This document shows positions 1 through 9,400 of a stretch of DNA of 46,826 bases, piece after piece. The notes under the pieces are model-generated. The model worked only from the letters and a program-made list of their open reading frames with translations, did not search any database and was not told where the DNA came from. This DNA comes from CAZTHK01 sp964613215. GTDB taxonomy: Bacteria > Krumholzibacteriota > Krumholzibacteriia > Krumholzibacteriales > CAZTHK01. Within the stretch, counting starts at the first letter, position 1. Each line of letters begins with the position of its first letter. The stretch spans positions 1 through 46,826 of the forward strand of contig CAZTHK010000028.1 in the NCBI GenBank assembly GCA_964613215.1. The letters are read 5' to 3'. The position numbers and the translations under genes were made by a program.

Positions 1-1
1 G

Positions 2-1105
2 GAGAATACCCTGTTATTTTACAATAAAAATCAGGTTTATGAATTATTCAGGCTAGATGAGCCAGAGTACATTCCAGAGCGTGGTGAACTTATTATGAGC
101 TATAGAGACAAGAGAAACACAAAACTGGATATCAGCTGCTCTGGTAGAGGAATGCAACAGACTATGCTCTTGTTAGCCTATCTAATTTCTAATCCTAATT
201 CTGTGCTTATCCTCGATGAACCCGATGCGCACCTTGAAATTTTACGACAGCGCCAAATATATCAGGTTCTATCTGAGTGGGCACAGAAATATAACGGGCA
301 GATTGTAGCAGCCAGCCATTCTGAGGTTGTATTGAATGAAGCAGCAGGCCGTGATGTTGTAATAGCTTTTCTTGGAAAAGCCCATAGAATTGACCGTGGA
401 TCACAACTTTCAAAAGCGCTAAAAGAAATTGGATACGATCAATATTTTCAAGCAGAACAGAGAGGCTGGGTTCTTTATGTAGAAGGTTCAACCGACTTGG
501 CGATCCTTCGAGAGTTAGCAATTAAAAGCGACCATCCTGCAGCTGAACTATTGAGTCAACCGTTTGTAAAATACGTTGGTAATATACCAAAACAAACATT
601 ATCACATTTCTTTGGATTAAGAGAGGCAAAACCAGACTTATTAGGAATAGCTATATATGATAAGCTTGAAACAGATGTTGAAAGTAAACCCGGCCTTCGA
701 CAGGTAATGTGGAAAAAGAATGAAATTGAAAACTACATTTGCTTGCCTGATGCGCTTTATTCATGGGCGCAAAATTTTGGAACTAAGCAGTTCGGCGATC
801 TTTTCAAGCAATCGGCACACAATGCTATGGAAGAATCTATTGAATCAGTTGGAAAAGCGTTGGAAACATTAGGCAAATCACCGTGGTCGGATAAGTTAAA
901 AACTTCTGATGAATTCCTGGAACCTTTGTTCAATAAATTCTTTGTTAAGTTAAAATTACCCAACACAATGCAGAAATCATCCTATTACAAATTAGCTTCC
1001 CATGTTCCGAAAAGTAAAATTCATCAAGATGTTAAAGAGGTACTTGACATAATTTCTGAAGTTGCTAAAAAAGCAAAACCAAAAACAAATGATGATCAAA
1101 CATGA
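2..1105 (+). CDS. OLD-like AAA/ABC-type ATPase with TOPRIM-like C-terminal domain (5' end cut by window)
   Basis: The frame is open back to base 2, so the true start and the Walker A motif lie outside the window. From the ATG at 95, residues 15-30 hold an ABC-type signature (CSGRGMQQTMLL), residues 37-46 a Walker B (VLILDEPDAH) and residues 73-76 an H-loop (ASHS). After a linker, WVLYVEG at 125-131 with T133 and D134 looks like the first acidic motif of a TOPRIM fold. The later motifs IAIYDKLETD and NEIENYICLP recur in ATPases of this type. The family resembles OLD nucleases, whose ATPase controls a DNA-cleaving TOPRIM domain. A PARIS-like AriA-AriB fusion is an alternative that this fragment cannot exclude. 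It is convergent with the BglII-like gene and belongs to the AT-rich defence island. The family call is fairly safe; its anti-phage role is inferred from context. Confidence 0.75.
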   Translation, partial: ENTLLFYNKNQVYELFRLDEPEYIPERGELIMSYRDKRNTKLDISCSGRGMQQTMLLLAYLISNPNSVLILDEPDAHLEILRQRQIYQVLSEWAQKYNGQIVAASHSEVVLNEAAGRDVVIAFLGKAHRIDRGSQLSKALKEIGYDQYFQAEQRGWVLYVEGSTDLAILRELAIKSDHPAAELLSQPFVKYVGNIPKQTLSHFFGLREAKPDLLGIAIYDKLETDVESKPGLRQVMWKKNEIENYICLPDALYSWAQNFGTKQFGDLFKQSAHNAMEESIESVGKALETLGKSPWSDKLKTSDEFLEPLFNKFFVKLKLPNTMQKSSYYKLASHVPKSKIHQDVKEVLDIISEVAKKAKPKTNDDQT

Positions 1106-1245
1106 TTTCCACAGGATACAAAATTATTAAAGAAGTAGATTCCTGATTTGCAGTAGTTAACAATTGATCATACAGGAACTTAACTGGTGACTTTGTATGT
1201 TAGATCTAGTCTAAACTAATACAGTTAGGAATTTCATATTATCTC

Positions 1246-1740
1246 TCAAGGATGAATTGTAAGATTAAATAATGGCTGATCCTTGTTTTTTTTTGTAAGT
1301 ACTGCTAATATTACAGGGACTTCAATTATTTTTCCCATTTCTTGCAGTTCAACTTCACCACCAGATTCATCAGATGGAATAGGGCTTCTCTCACCCCGGT
1401 CCCCTGGGTTTACAATAATTCCGAGATCTATTATTCCCTTCTTATAGCCGTATTCGAATTTCATAAGATCGGTTAAAATCTTTTCCATTTGGTTCCATTC
1501 AATTTCAATTGCAACTTTGTCTTTGTAACCGTCATATGAATAGCGTCGGTTAGGGATTCCAACTGAATGTTCTGTATCCCAATCGTATTTATTGAGAATT
1601 TCTTTCTGGAATTTTAGGCCTTTTAATCCTTTGATCCATCCGTTCTCAAGTTCTGCTATAATTGAAGTTACGTCAGAGTAAAGATTTTTTGACTTTAGTA
1701 TTTCATTTACATTGCCAATTGTAGACTTTCGTATTCCCAT
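1246..1740 (-). CDS. BglII/BstYI-like type II restriction endonuclease (164 aa)
   Basis: The central block, YDGYKDKVAIEIEW, followed by DLMKF and IDLGIIV and ending in a VPVILAVL strand, follows the layout of the BglII/BstYI nuclease family. In BglII the catalytic residues are D84, E93 and Q95. Here D70, E79 and E81 have exactly the same spacing (D-x8-E-x-E), with Glu where BglII has Gln, as in the ExE of BamHI. At 164 residues it is shorter than BglII itself (about 220), so peripheral elements may be missing. The ATG at 1740 is preceded by a good AAAGGA ribosome site. No methyltransferase lies beside it, which is odd for a type II enzyme, so it may rely on a distant methylase, be an orphan, or have another nuclease role. 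The assignment is from memory of the family pattern and is moderate. Confidence 0.6.
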   Translation of the reverse strand: MGIRKSTIGNVNEILKSKNLYSDVTSIIAELENGWIKGLKGLKFQKEILNKYDWDTEHSVGIPNRRYSYDGYKDKVAIEIEWNQMEKILTDLMKFEYGYKKGIIDLGIIVNPGDRGERSPIPSDESGGEVELQEMGKIIEVPVILAVLTKKNKDQPLFNLTIHP

Positions 1741-2081
1741 TACATTTCCTTTCTATATTTTTAACCATCTGCTGTTATAAATAATCCGTTAGCTGGAATT
1801 AGTGACCGTGGTTATAATTAACGCAAGATGCTTACCAAATTTTTAACGCTATAAAGTTAACCTCAATCCTTCAATAACACCATTGATGCTGGTTGGGTTG
1901 ATGGCTAATTGACGCCGCTTTTTTCTCATGCCTGAAATCAGGCAACTTCACTACCTGTGGATGAATAAAGGGAGGCTTAATCTGGGCAGGTTGGCCTGTC
2001 CACGGAAAGAATCTTCAGTCCGGTCATTATAATTTTGACGGATTAAGTTTAAATATGGCTGGTATATAATAGAATTGACTT
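1741..2081. other. 341-nt intergenic stretch with two small inverted repeats
   Basis: I see no gene here. TGCCTGA-AA-TCAGGCA at 1929-1944 is a perfect 7-bp inverted repeat about 190 nt upstream of the BglII-like start, and could be an operator. GGGCAGG-TTGG-CCTGTCC at 1984-2001 can form a hairpin with one G-U pair just beyond the stop of the 909-aa gene, without a clear T tract, so it is only a weak terminator candidate. Confidence 0.35.
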
Positions 2082-4811
2082 TTATCGAACCAGGATCATT
2101 TTGCGGGTGATACTTTTTGTGCCAGTATTGAGCCGATAAAAGTAAATTCCGGAACTTAATCTATTTCCTCTATTATCTGTACCAGTCCAATTTACACTAT
2201 GAAATCCCTTACCCATATTTTTCTCTATCAATGTACGCACTTGTTTTCCTGAAACGTCGTAGATTGTCAATTTAACGTTGCTTCTGTTTGGTAGGTAAAA
2301 TTCTATTGCCGTTGAAGGATTGAATGGATTCGGGTAATTTTGATAGAGAGTAAGAGGCATTGCCGGGATTGAAACGAACCTTGTTTCAAAAAGTATGTTA
2401 TTATTATTTCCGTTCAAAATCTCAATGCGATAACGGTAAGATTCGTCCGGTAGACAAGAACTATCTTTGTATCTGAATGACAAATTGTCCCTAATAATTT
2501 TGCCTGATGTCAAATATTCATGATCGCCTTCTGATTTTTTATAGCGAGAGATTAAGAATTCTGATTCGTCTTCGTATCTTGATAGTTGCCACGACAACTC
2601 GATAGCAAAACCATCCCTATGAATAGAGAAACTTTGCAACAGCGTTTTTACTACATCATCTGGTACAAGCTCAGCCGGAGAGCTTTTATTACCATGTCTG
2701 TCAACTGCCGATAATTTATAGTAAAATCCGGATTCCTTTGTCCATTCATCATCAAAGTATGAAGCTTCTGTTGTTTTAGTTAATTGATTCTGCGAAGTTG
2801 GGTTGAAATTTTGAGATGTATTCCTATACAACAAATAATGAGAAAGATCACGTTCAGTGTTAGAGTGCCAGTTTATCTCAAGGCCATCAGGATCAGTCGA
2901 TTGGAAGCCTGATAATTTTGTAGGTTTGTCTGGCGCAAGGTTATCGACTGAATATCCTGTGGCTATGTTGGACACGAAGTATACGCTTGGGTAGTTGGTA
3001 TGAGCTGTTACAATAAATTCCTCAACAGCGTTGTCGTTTTCTGTTGAGTCTTTTAAAGTTCCTATGCAGAAGTTGTATTCATCCTGCTGATTAGATGAGT
3101 GGAACCCCAAGCTTTCCCAGTTGCCGGGCGGGAATCCCAGATTAGAGCACTGATTCTCAAGTATGATAATGTTATTAAACCCATTACCTGAAATTAATTC
3201 ATAAACTTTTTTTCGATCTAATTTATCGTTTGCGCGGTCAATGTTCGAGGTAGCAATAGAAATTTTTCTCCATATGTTGTAGCCATAAACAGGATAATTT
3301 ACGGGCGGAGTATTTACATAATTATCATATTCTGATGAATATACATTAATTCTAATCCATCCACCTTCATCATTAATTATGTCGTCGATACCTTGTATTT
3401 CTGGAGAAGGTCGTGGCCATTCTAAATCGCTGGTTATTCTTTGAGAATAAATATCTTCATTATTATTCCCCTCTCTATAATCCTGCCAAACTAAAAATAG
3501 ATCATTATTACCATTTCTTGTTAATTCGCATACTTCTTGTTCACCACTTACACCGCAAATCAGACCATTCAATTCATTCTCTCCACCATTTTCAATTTTC
3601 CATATGTATAAATCGTAATCTTCCTGATTATAACTAACAGTTGCAATAATATAAGCTCCGCCATAGCCATCATGAATGATTTTAGGGTATTCTATTATGC
3701 TAGCCAAAAAAGTTGGAATCGATATTTGCTTTTTGTTCCAGATTGTATTTCCCAAGCTGTCCAGTTTTTCAATGTAGAAATAATAATTATATTCATATTC
3801 TTTTTCTTTCCAGCATATTATTGCACCGCCATTATCATCATCTGTAATTAATGGGCCTCCACACCAGAATTCAATGTTCGTCTCAGAAATATTTATTCCG
3901 TTATGAGTCCAAAGGGCGCTGCCACCTCCGTCAATTCGTTGTGCGAAAATTTCGTTAGTAGTTATATTTTTCCAGCAGATTATGGCACCATGATTTCCAT
4001 CAGCAATTACCTGATTATATCCCTGGTCGTCATCTGTATTGGAGATAGGTATTCCATTCTCGGTCCAGAGAATATTGCCGCTGGCGCTGATATGTTGGCC
4101 ATAAATATCATCAATATCATCTCCGCTACGTTCATCCTCCCAGCAGATAATCGCACCACCGTTTCCATCAGATACTATGTTTGGTTCAAATTGTCTTCCT
4201 GTTTCAGTACAGATAGCCTGACCATTTTCAGCCCAGAGGGTTATACCGTTGGAATCTATCCTCTGTGCAAATATATCATCATTTCCATTTCTGCTATCTT
4301 CCCAACAAATAATTGCACCGCCATTTCCATCAGAAATCATACTGATACTATTACCATAATCAAAAGCTCCATCTACTGTGCAAACAGCTACACCGCTTTC
4401 ATTCCACAGAGAGTTTCCAGATGCATTGATTCTTTTAGCGAATATTTCTCCATAACCGGTATATCTGTCATCAATCCAACTTATAATTGCTCCACCATTT
4501 CCATCAGGTACAATATTTGGCCTTTTTTCTTTCCAATTCTCATTACTGACAGATATACCATTATCAACCCACATTGCTATTCCAAGAGTATCCAGTTTCT
4601 GGGCATATATATCTAAATTCTGGTTCCTTCCATCTTCCCAAACGATAATAATTTCTCCATTACCAGTTGATATAATTCTGGGATTGTATTGTGCTTCAGG
4701 AGTTGTGCAAACTTCTGTCCCATCTATCTTCCATTCAGCATTTGCTTGATATGGTAGATAAAAAGAAAAAATAAGAATTAAAATACTTACAATGACGAAG
4801 CGTTTTTCCAT
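2082..4811 (-). CDS. Secreted beta-propeller-like repeat protein with T9SS/FlgD-like C-terminal sorting tail (909 aa)
   Basis: The protein starts with a clear signal peptide (residues 1-26, hydrophobic core IVSILILIFSFYL, cleavage after QANA). Residues about 26-470 carry roughly eight repeats of 50-57 residues with the core DGNGGAIICWEDSR, then IFAQRID and G..LW, as expected for an eight-bladed propeller. Fibronectin-III-like segments follow (for example GLEINWHSNTERDLSHYLLY). The last 85 residues (YQNYPNPFNPSTAIEF to KMILVR) are a classic T9SS type A/FlgD-like Ig sorting domain. The start at 4811 has a GGGGG ribosome site. I expect export and surface attachment or release; the ligand is unknown. 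It sits inside the defence island on the opposite strand to BREX, so it may be a resident gene or cargo. A similar tail is encoded at the right window edge. Confidence 0.85.
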   Translation of the reverse strand: MEKRFVIVSILILIFSFYLPYQANAEWKIDGTEVCTTPEAQYNPRIISTGNGEIIIVWEDGRNQNLDIYAQKLDTLGIAMWVDNGISVSNENWKEKRPNIVPDGNGGAIISWIDDRYTGYGEIFAKRINASGNSLWNESGVAVCTVDGAFDYGNSISMISDGNGGAIICWEDSRNGNDDIFAQRIDSNGITLWAENGQAICTETGRQFEPNIVSDGNGGAIICWEDERSGDDIDDIYGQHISASGNILWTENGIPISNTDDDQGYNQVIADGNHGAIICWKNITTNEIFAQRIDGGGSALWTHNGINISETNIEFWCGGPLITDDDNGGAIICWKEKEYEYNYYFYIEKLDSLGNTIWNKKQISIPTFLASIIEYPKIIHDGYGGAYIIATVSYNQEDYDLYIWKIENGGENELNGLICGVSGEQEVCELTRNGNNDLFLVWQDYREGNNNEDIYSQRITSDLEWPRPSPEIQGIDDIINDEGGWIRINVYSSEYDNYVNTPPVNYPVYGYNIWRKISIATSNIDRANDKLDRKKVYELISGNGFNNIIILENQCSNLGFPPGNWESLGFHSSNQQDEYNFCIGTLKDSTENDNAVEEFIVTAHTNYPSVYFVSNIATGYSVDNLAPDKPTKLSGFQSTDPDGLEINWHSNTERDLSHYLLYRNTSQNFNPTSQNQLTKTTEASYFDDEWTKESGFYYKLSAVDRHGNKSSPAELVPDDVVKTLLQSFSIHRDGFAIELSWQLSRYEDESEFLISRYKKSEGDHEYLTSGKIIRDNLSFRYKDSSCLPDESYRYRIEILNGNNNNILFETRFVSIPAMPLTLYQNYPNPFNPSTAIEFYLPNRSNVKLTIYDVSGKQVRTLIEKNMGKGFHSVNWTGTDNRGNRLSSGIYFYRLNTGTKSITRKMILVR

Positions 4812-4949
4812 TTTCGATCCCCCTTATTCATATAAGGAAGTTTTCACTGTCTTGCGCGTTAAGTTGTATTTTGTTATCTAACCCAAATTGACAGGTTAAT
4901 GTTACTGATTATTTATTATACTACAATTGAAGAGCATAGTGAATGTATT

Positions 4950-4984
4950 TCCTGGGGGAGAACGGGGGGGGAATCCTGGGGGAG
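4950..4984 (+). repeat. G-rich element with 11-bp direct repeat, possible G-quadruplex
   Basis: Two copies of TCCTGGGGGAG (4950-4960 and 4974-4984) flank a run of eight G (4964-4971). Together these give G runs of 5, 8 and 5 with short loops, in an otherwise AT-rich spacer. The arrangement could fold into a G-quadruplex on the plus strand. No function is shown by the sequence. Confidence 0.5.
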
Positions 4985-5190
4985 TATAGACCATGTTTTA
5001 ATAAGCCACATAAGCCAGAAAAATATATTTAAAACTAGTTTAATATGTTTTATAATCGTAATCATCATAATTTACGATGTCTGAAAGCCCTATTACATTT
5101 AAATGGTTGAACTTCTGGCATCGGACCCCATTGCCGTAGAATGATGATATAGAGTTTAGTTTTGGTTATGGAAAATTGATTTTAGGCCAG

Positions 5191-5217
5191 TTGTGAATTG
5201 GGGTTTATAGATATAAA
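5191..5217 (+). promoter_or_regulatory. Weak candidate promoter for the BREX operon
   Basis: TTGTGA (5191-5196) and TATAAA (5212-5217) are separated by 15 nt, shorter than the usual 17. They lie just upstream of the brxA ribosome site (GGGAAGGGAGA, about 5230-5240). This is the best pair I see near the gene, but it is weak. Confidence 0.22.
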
Positions 5218-5240
5218 AGTTAATTTGGTGGGAAGGGAGA

Positions 5241-5879
5241 ATGCAGATGAAGACGGATAAGCATTATAATATGGCCTTTACGGCTGGCAGCTTCTGTTAC
5301 AATGAATCGGTTATAGTAGCAGAAGTTTATGATGAACTGGGGGAGTGGGAAAGGACAAAAGATCGGGTGTTGCAGAATAATTTGCTGCAGGCGCATAAGA
5401 TGAATTCTGCGGTTAGGATATACCGGGAAGTGGAAGAGCGGCTAAAGCAGCTGACTGAGAATGAACTCGATTTATTGCTCTCTGGAAGCCGGTTTGAAAA
5501 GCTCTGCATTCTGTGGATCGCAGTATGTAAGAGGCATCAGTTCATTTTTGAATTTGCTAAAGAAGTGGTTAGAGAGAAATACCTTCATCTGGAAATGCTG
5601 GTTACATATAAGGATTTTGACCGTTTCTATGCAGATAGGGCCGAGTGGCATGAAGAGCTTGAAAAACTCAGTGATTCTACCAGATCTAAGATAAGGCAAG
5701 TATTGTTCAAGATCATGAAGCAGGCAGGTATAATTTCAGAGGAAGGTATTATTAATCCGGTGATTCTGAACAGAGAAGTGATAATGGCGATTATCCAGGA
5801 TGACAGATCCCTGCTCGCAGCCTTCCCGATTTCTGAAAGAGATGTTCAGTCTGTTATGGATGGTGATAAGAATGTCTGA
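5241..5879 (+). CDS. brxA: BREX protein BrxA (DUF1819 family)
   Basis: This 212-aa protein is the first gene of a complete BREX type 1 operon. Its start segment (YNMAFTAGSFCYNESVIVAEVY) and helical body (SGSRFEKLCILWIAVCKRHQFIFEFAKEVVREK) match the BrxA/DUF1819 family in sequence style, length and position. BrxA proteins are small, all-helical and bind DNA, with folds related to NusB-type RNA-binding proteins; in BREX they are accessory factors. The ATG at 5241 follows GGGAAGGGAGA; a second ATG at 5247 is also well placed and would lose two residues. The stop overlaps the brxB start by 8 nt, so the two are probably translationally coupled. Confidence 0.9.
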   Translation: MQMKTDKHYNMAFTAGSFCYNESVIVAEVYDELGEWERTKDRVLQNNLLQAHKMNSAVRIYREVEERLKQLTENELDLLLSGSRFEKLCILWIAVCKRHQFIFEFAKEVVREKYLHLEMLVTYKDFDRFYADRAEWHEELEKLSDSTRSKIRQVLFKIMKQAGIISEEGIINPVILNREVIMAIIQDDRSLLAAFPISERDVQSVMDGDKNV

Positions 5880-6471
5880 TGAGTTCATCAAGGATAATTT
5901 TGATCATCTCTTGAAAGTTCTCAGTAGTGAACGCTTTCTGAAGAAACAGGGGTTGGGGAATGAGGTGCCGTTTTTTATATTCCCATTCCCGCCTGAGTTT
6001 TCCAACCAGGTCTCCAAGATGGGTAAACAGCTCATAGGGAGCCTGAAAAGTAAGGGTATAGAAGTGCTGAAGATCAATCTTTATGATCTTTCAATAGAAA
6101 TTCTCAAGAAAATAGGAATCTGGGAAAAAATAATCGAGATTGAAAAAGATACATCCAAAGAAAAGTTCAAGGAGATCCTGCAGGGAGCGCTTGATATAGA
6201 AGATAACCTGATACCGTCTATAGCAGATAAGATGGAAAATAGTGATTTTGATATTATGTTTATTACTGGTGTGGGAGAAGTATTCCCATATATCAGGTCG
6301 CACACTGTTCTTAATAATCTTCAGAGCACTGCAGATGAGAAGCCAACCGTTATGTTCTTTCCCGGCGAGTATATACATTCACCGGAGAAGGGGGTATCTC
6401 TTGAACTTTTCGGGCGGCTTCATGACGACAATTACTACAGGGCTTTTAATATTGCTGAATACAAGGTTTGA
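5872..6471 (+). CDS. brxB: BREX protein BrxB (DUF1788 family)
   Basis: I start the gene at the ATG at 5872, inside the end of brxA, giving 199 residues (MSDEFIKDNFDHLLKVLSS). The frame is open further upstream, to 5800, but that part only reads through brxA. The features VPFFIFPFPPE, a GIEVLKINLYDLSIEIL segment, and FDIMFITGVGEVFPYIRSH near the C-terminus are typical of BrxB/DUF1788. BrxB is a core, non-enzymatic BREX type 1 component whose precise role is not settled. It lies between brxA and brxC with only 15 nt to the next gene. Confidence 0.9.
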   Translation: MSDEFIKDNFDHLLKVLSSERFLKKQGLGNEVPFFIFPFPPEFSNQVSKMGKQLIGSLKSKGIEVLKINLYDLSIEILKKIGIWEKIIEIEKDTSKEKFKEILQGALDIEDNLIPSIADKMENSDFDIMFITGVGEVFPYIRSHTVLNNLQSTADEKPTVMFFPGEYIHSPEKGVSLELFGRLHDDNYYRAFNIAEYKV

Positions 6472-6486
6472 TAGGGGGGATATAAG

Positions 6487-9400
6487 TTGAAAATTGAAGA
6501 GGTTTTCCAGAAGGATATTAAAAGGCAGATCGAGGGAGTTATAAAGGCTGACGATCAGAAGCATCTTCTGACCGAAGTCGAAGAATATGTTCTTACCAAC
6601 GAGGTGGCACAAAATCTGGAAGAGTTGCTGGAGGCCTACAATAACTACGAGGAAGGAAATGGGGTCTGGATCTCTGGTTTTTTCGGTTCCGGGAAATCGC
6701 ATCTTTTAAAAATGTTGGCATTTCTTCTTGAGAACAGGTCTATCGAGGGCAACCATGTTGTTGATATGTTCATGCCCAAGTGTGGAGATAATGAGATGCT
6801 TAAAGCTGACCTTAAAAAGGCTATAGGCATTCCATCAAAAAGTGTTCTTTTCAACATCGATCAGAAAGCGGATGTTATAACTAAGAAGGATATTGATGCT
6901 GTCCTGGTTGTTTTCATGAAGGTTTTTGATGAGATGTGCGGATATTACGGCAAGCAGGGATATATTGCGAAGTTTGAAAGAGACCTTGATAGCAGAGGCG
7001 AATATCAGCAATTCAAGGATAATTACAGAGAAATAGCTGGCAAGGATTGGGAGGAAGGGCGAAAAGTAGCCCTTCTTGAATCAGATAACATAGCCCTGAC
7101 ATATGCAAGGGTGAAGGGGATGGATGACCAAGATCAGCCTGAGAATATAATTGATAAATACCGGGAGCAGTACAAGATCTCCATTGAAGACTTTGCCGAG
7201 CAGGTTAAAAGTTACATCGACAGCCAGGGCAAGGATTTCCGGATAAATTTCTTCGTGGATGAAGTGGGGCAGTATGTGGCCGGGAACGTCAAACTTATGA
7301 CCAACCTTCAGACAATCGCAGAGAGCCTTGCCACCAAGTGCAATGGTCGAGCATGGCTTTTTGTAACCGCACAGCAGGAGATGAAGGATGTGCTGGGGGA
7401 GGGAAGTGGGGCACAGAGTACCGATTTCTCAAAGATTATAGACAGGTTTAAGACCAGGATATCACTTACCAGCAGAGATGTGGAAGAGGTAATACAGAAG
7501 AGGCTCCTGGCTAAAAAGGAGAGCTGCATAGAAGAGCTTTCCGAGATATTCAGTGCCCAGAAGAACAATTTCATGACTCTGTTCGGTTTTTCAGACAGTT
7601 CGCGAAAATACAGAAATTATCAGGACCAAAATCATTTCATAAGCTGTTATCCGTTTGTTCCATACCAGTTCTCGCTATTCCAGACATCTATACAGAACCT
7701 TTCAGCTCAAAACGCCTTCCAGGGAAAGCACCAGTCGGTAGGCGAGAGATCAATGCTGTCAGTATTTAAGGAAGTAGTAGAAAATATTTCAGAGAGCAAG
7801 CTGGGTAGAATAGCTACTTTCGATCGGATGTTCGACGGTATCAGCAAGACGCTAAAATCCAATCATGAAAGATCAATACTCCTGGCAGAGAGTAATCTGG
7901 ATGATGAATTCGCCATTCGGGTTCTAAAGGCATTATTTCTAGTAAAATATATCAAGGAGTTTAAAGCTGATGTTAGAAATATCAGTATTCTGATGCTTGA
8001 TAAATTCGACACAGATATATCTTCTTTCCATGAGAAAATAAAAGCTTCTCTCGAACTTCTAGAGGACCAAAGCTATATCCAATTCAATGGTGAGGAGTAC
8101 GAATTTCTAACCGATGAGGAAAAGGATATTGAGCAGGATATAAAGAATACAGAGGTAGAAGATTCAGCAATCCTGGATGAGATGGCAAAGATAATATTCG
8201 ACGATATTATTAAAACCAGAAAGATACGACACAGCGAATATGATCTGGATTTCAGTTTTACCAGAAAGGTCGATGACCGTCAGAAGGGAAGGGAGTACGA
8301 ACTGTGTATCCATGTCATAACTCCATTTAATGAAAATTACGATAACCAGAATGTTATTTTTCAATCCATGGGTCGCAGTGAGCTGATTGTCAGAATCCCT
8401 GATGATGATAGAATGCTTCGGGATCTGATTATGTACAAGCGAACTGAAAAATATGTAAGGCAGAATATCAGCGTTACTCAAAAGGAATCAAAGAAGAAGA
8501 TACTCAGCGACAAGCAATTTCAGAACAGCCAGCTTCTGAAAAGAATAGAAGAGCAGTTGCGAGAGCTGGTATCAGAATCGGAACTTATTGTTGAAGGCAA
8601 GGAACTTGATGTTACAGCCAGCGATCCAGTTGAGCGAGTAACCCGTGGGTTTGAAAAACTCGTTAGCAGGTCCTATCCGAATCTCAGGATGCTGGGTAAA
8701 TATGATTATTCGGAGAAAGATCTTGAGAACATTCTGAGAGGAAAAGACCGGGAGCTGTTTAAAGGAGATGAAACATTAAGCGAACCGGAAAGTGAGATTT
8801 TCAATCTTATCCGAAGAAATATTACCAATGGAGTACGCACCACCATAAAGGAAGTTGTCAGCCATTTCGAAGGTAATACCTATGGCTGGCCATTAATGGC
8901 TATACTTTGCCAGCTCGCAAAACTATGTGTGCGTGGAAAGATAGACCTGATCAGGGACAGCAACCTTATTGACGAAGACAATATAAAAGATGTCCTTCTT
9001 AATACGCACACTCACGCTAATGTAATAATAGAACAGCAGGAAATACCAGATCCTGAATTGATCAGGAAACTCAAGAAATTCTACGGAGATTTCTTCGACC
9101 AGCCGCCATCAGCCGGTGAGGTGAAATCTCTGGGCAGAGAGGCAATGGAAGCATTCAATGCACTCGCTGAAGAATTAAAATCAATTGCTCAACAAGAGCA
9201 CAGGTATCCTTTCCTGGCTGTTTTAAAAGAACCAATAGAATTAGTCTGTAAATGTTCGGGGAATTCTTATAAATACTATTTAACGGAACTTCCGGAACAT
9301 CACCAGGAACTTCTCAGGTTTAAGGAACAGATCATAGACCCGGTTCGGCATTTTATGAGCGGAACTCCAGTAGAGATTTACAACGATGCCTCTGAATTCG

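Larger units (their letters stand above)
4812..5240. other. 429-nt AT-rich intergenic region between divergent genes, upstream of BREX
   Basis: No convincing gene is present. The stretch separates the divergent 909-aa gene and brxA. It contains CCTTAT-TCAT-ATAAGG (4822-4837), an inverted repeat just upstream of the 909-aa start, a consensus -35 hexamer TTGACA at 4888-4893 followed by AT-rich sequence but no well-spaced -10, and the G-rich element listed separately. No BrxR-type regulator gene is present. Confidence 0.4.

Noticed and set aside
1201..1210. AGATCT beside the BglII-like gene as a meaningful target or control site
   Set aside because: The same hexamer occurs elsewhere in the window (near 5681, 11545 and 17935), so its position here is likely chance.
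3903..4616. Plus-strand open frame (237 codons) with repeated segments
   Set aside because: It is the mirror of the propeller repeats of the 909-aa gene; its repeats are a by-product.
2600..4700. CRISPR-like periodic repeats
   Set aside because: The repeats are imperfect, about 150-170 nt long and in frame with a protein, so they are coding propeller repeats.
4899..5084. 61-codon plus-strand frame before BREX with a hydrophobic tail
   Set aside because: It lacks a ribosome site, runs through the G-rich repeat and has no recognisable composition; probably chance.
5800..5871. Upstream extension of brxB
   Set aside because: It would overlap brxA by 80 nt with a sequence unlike BrxB; the ATG at 5872 fits the family start.
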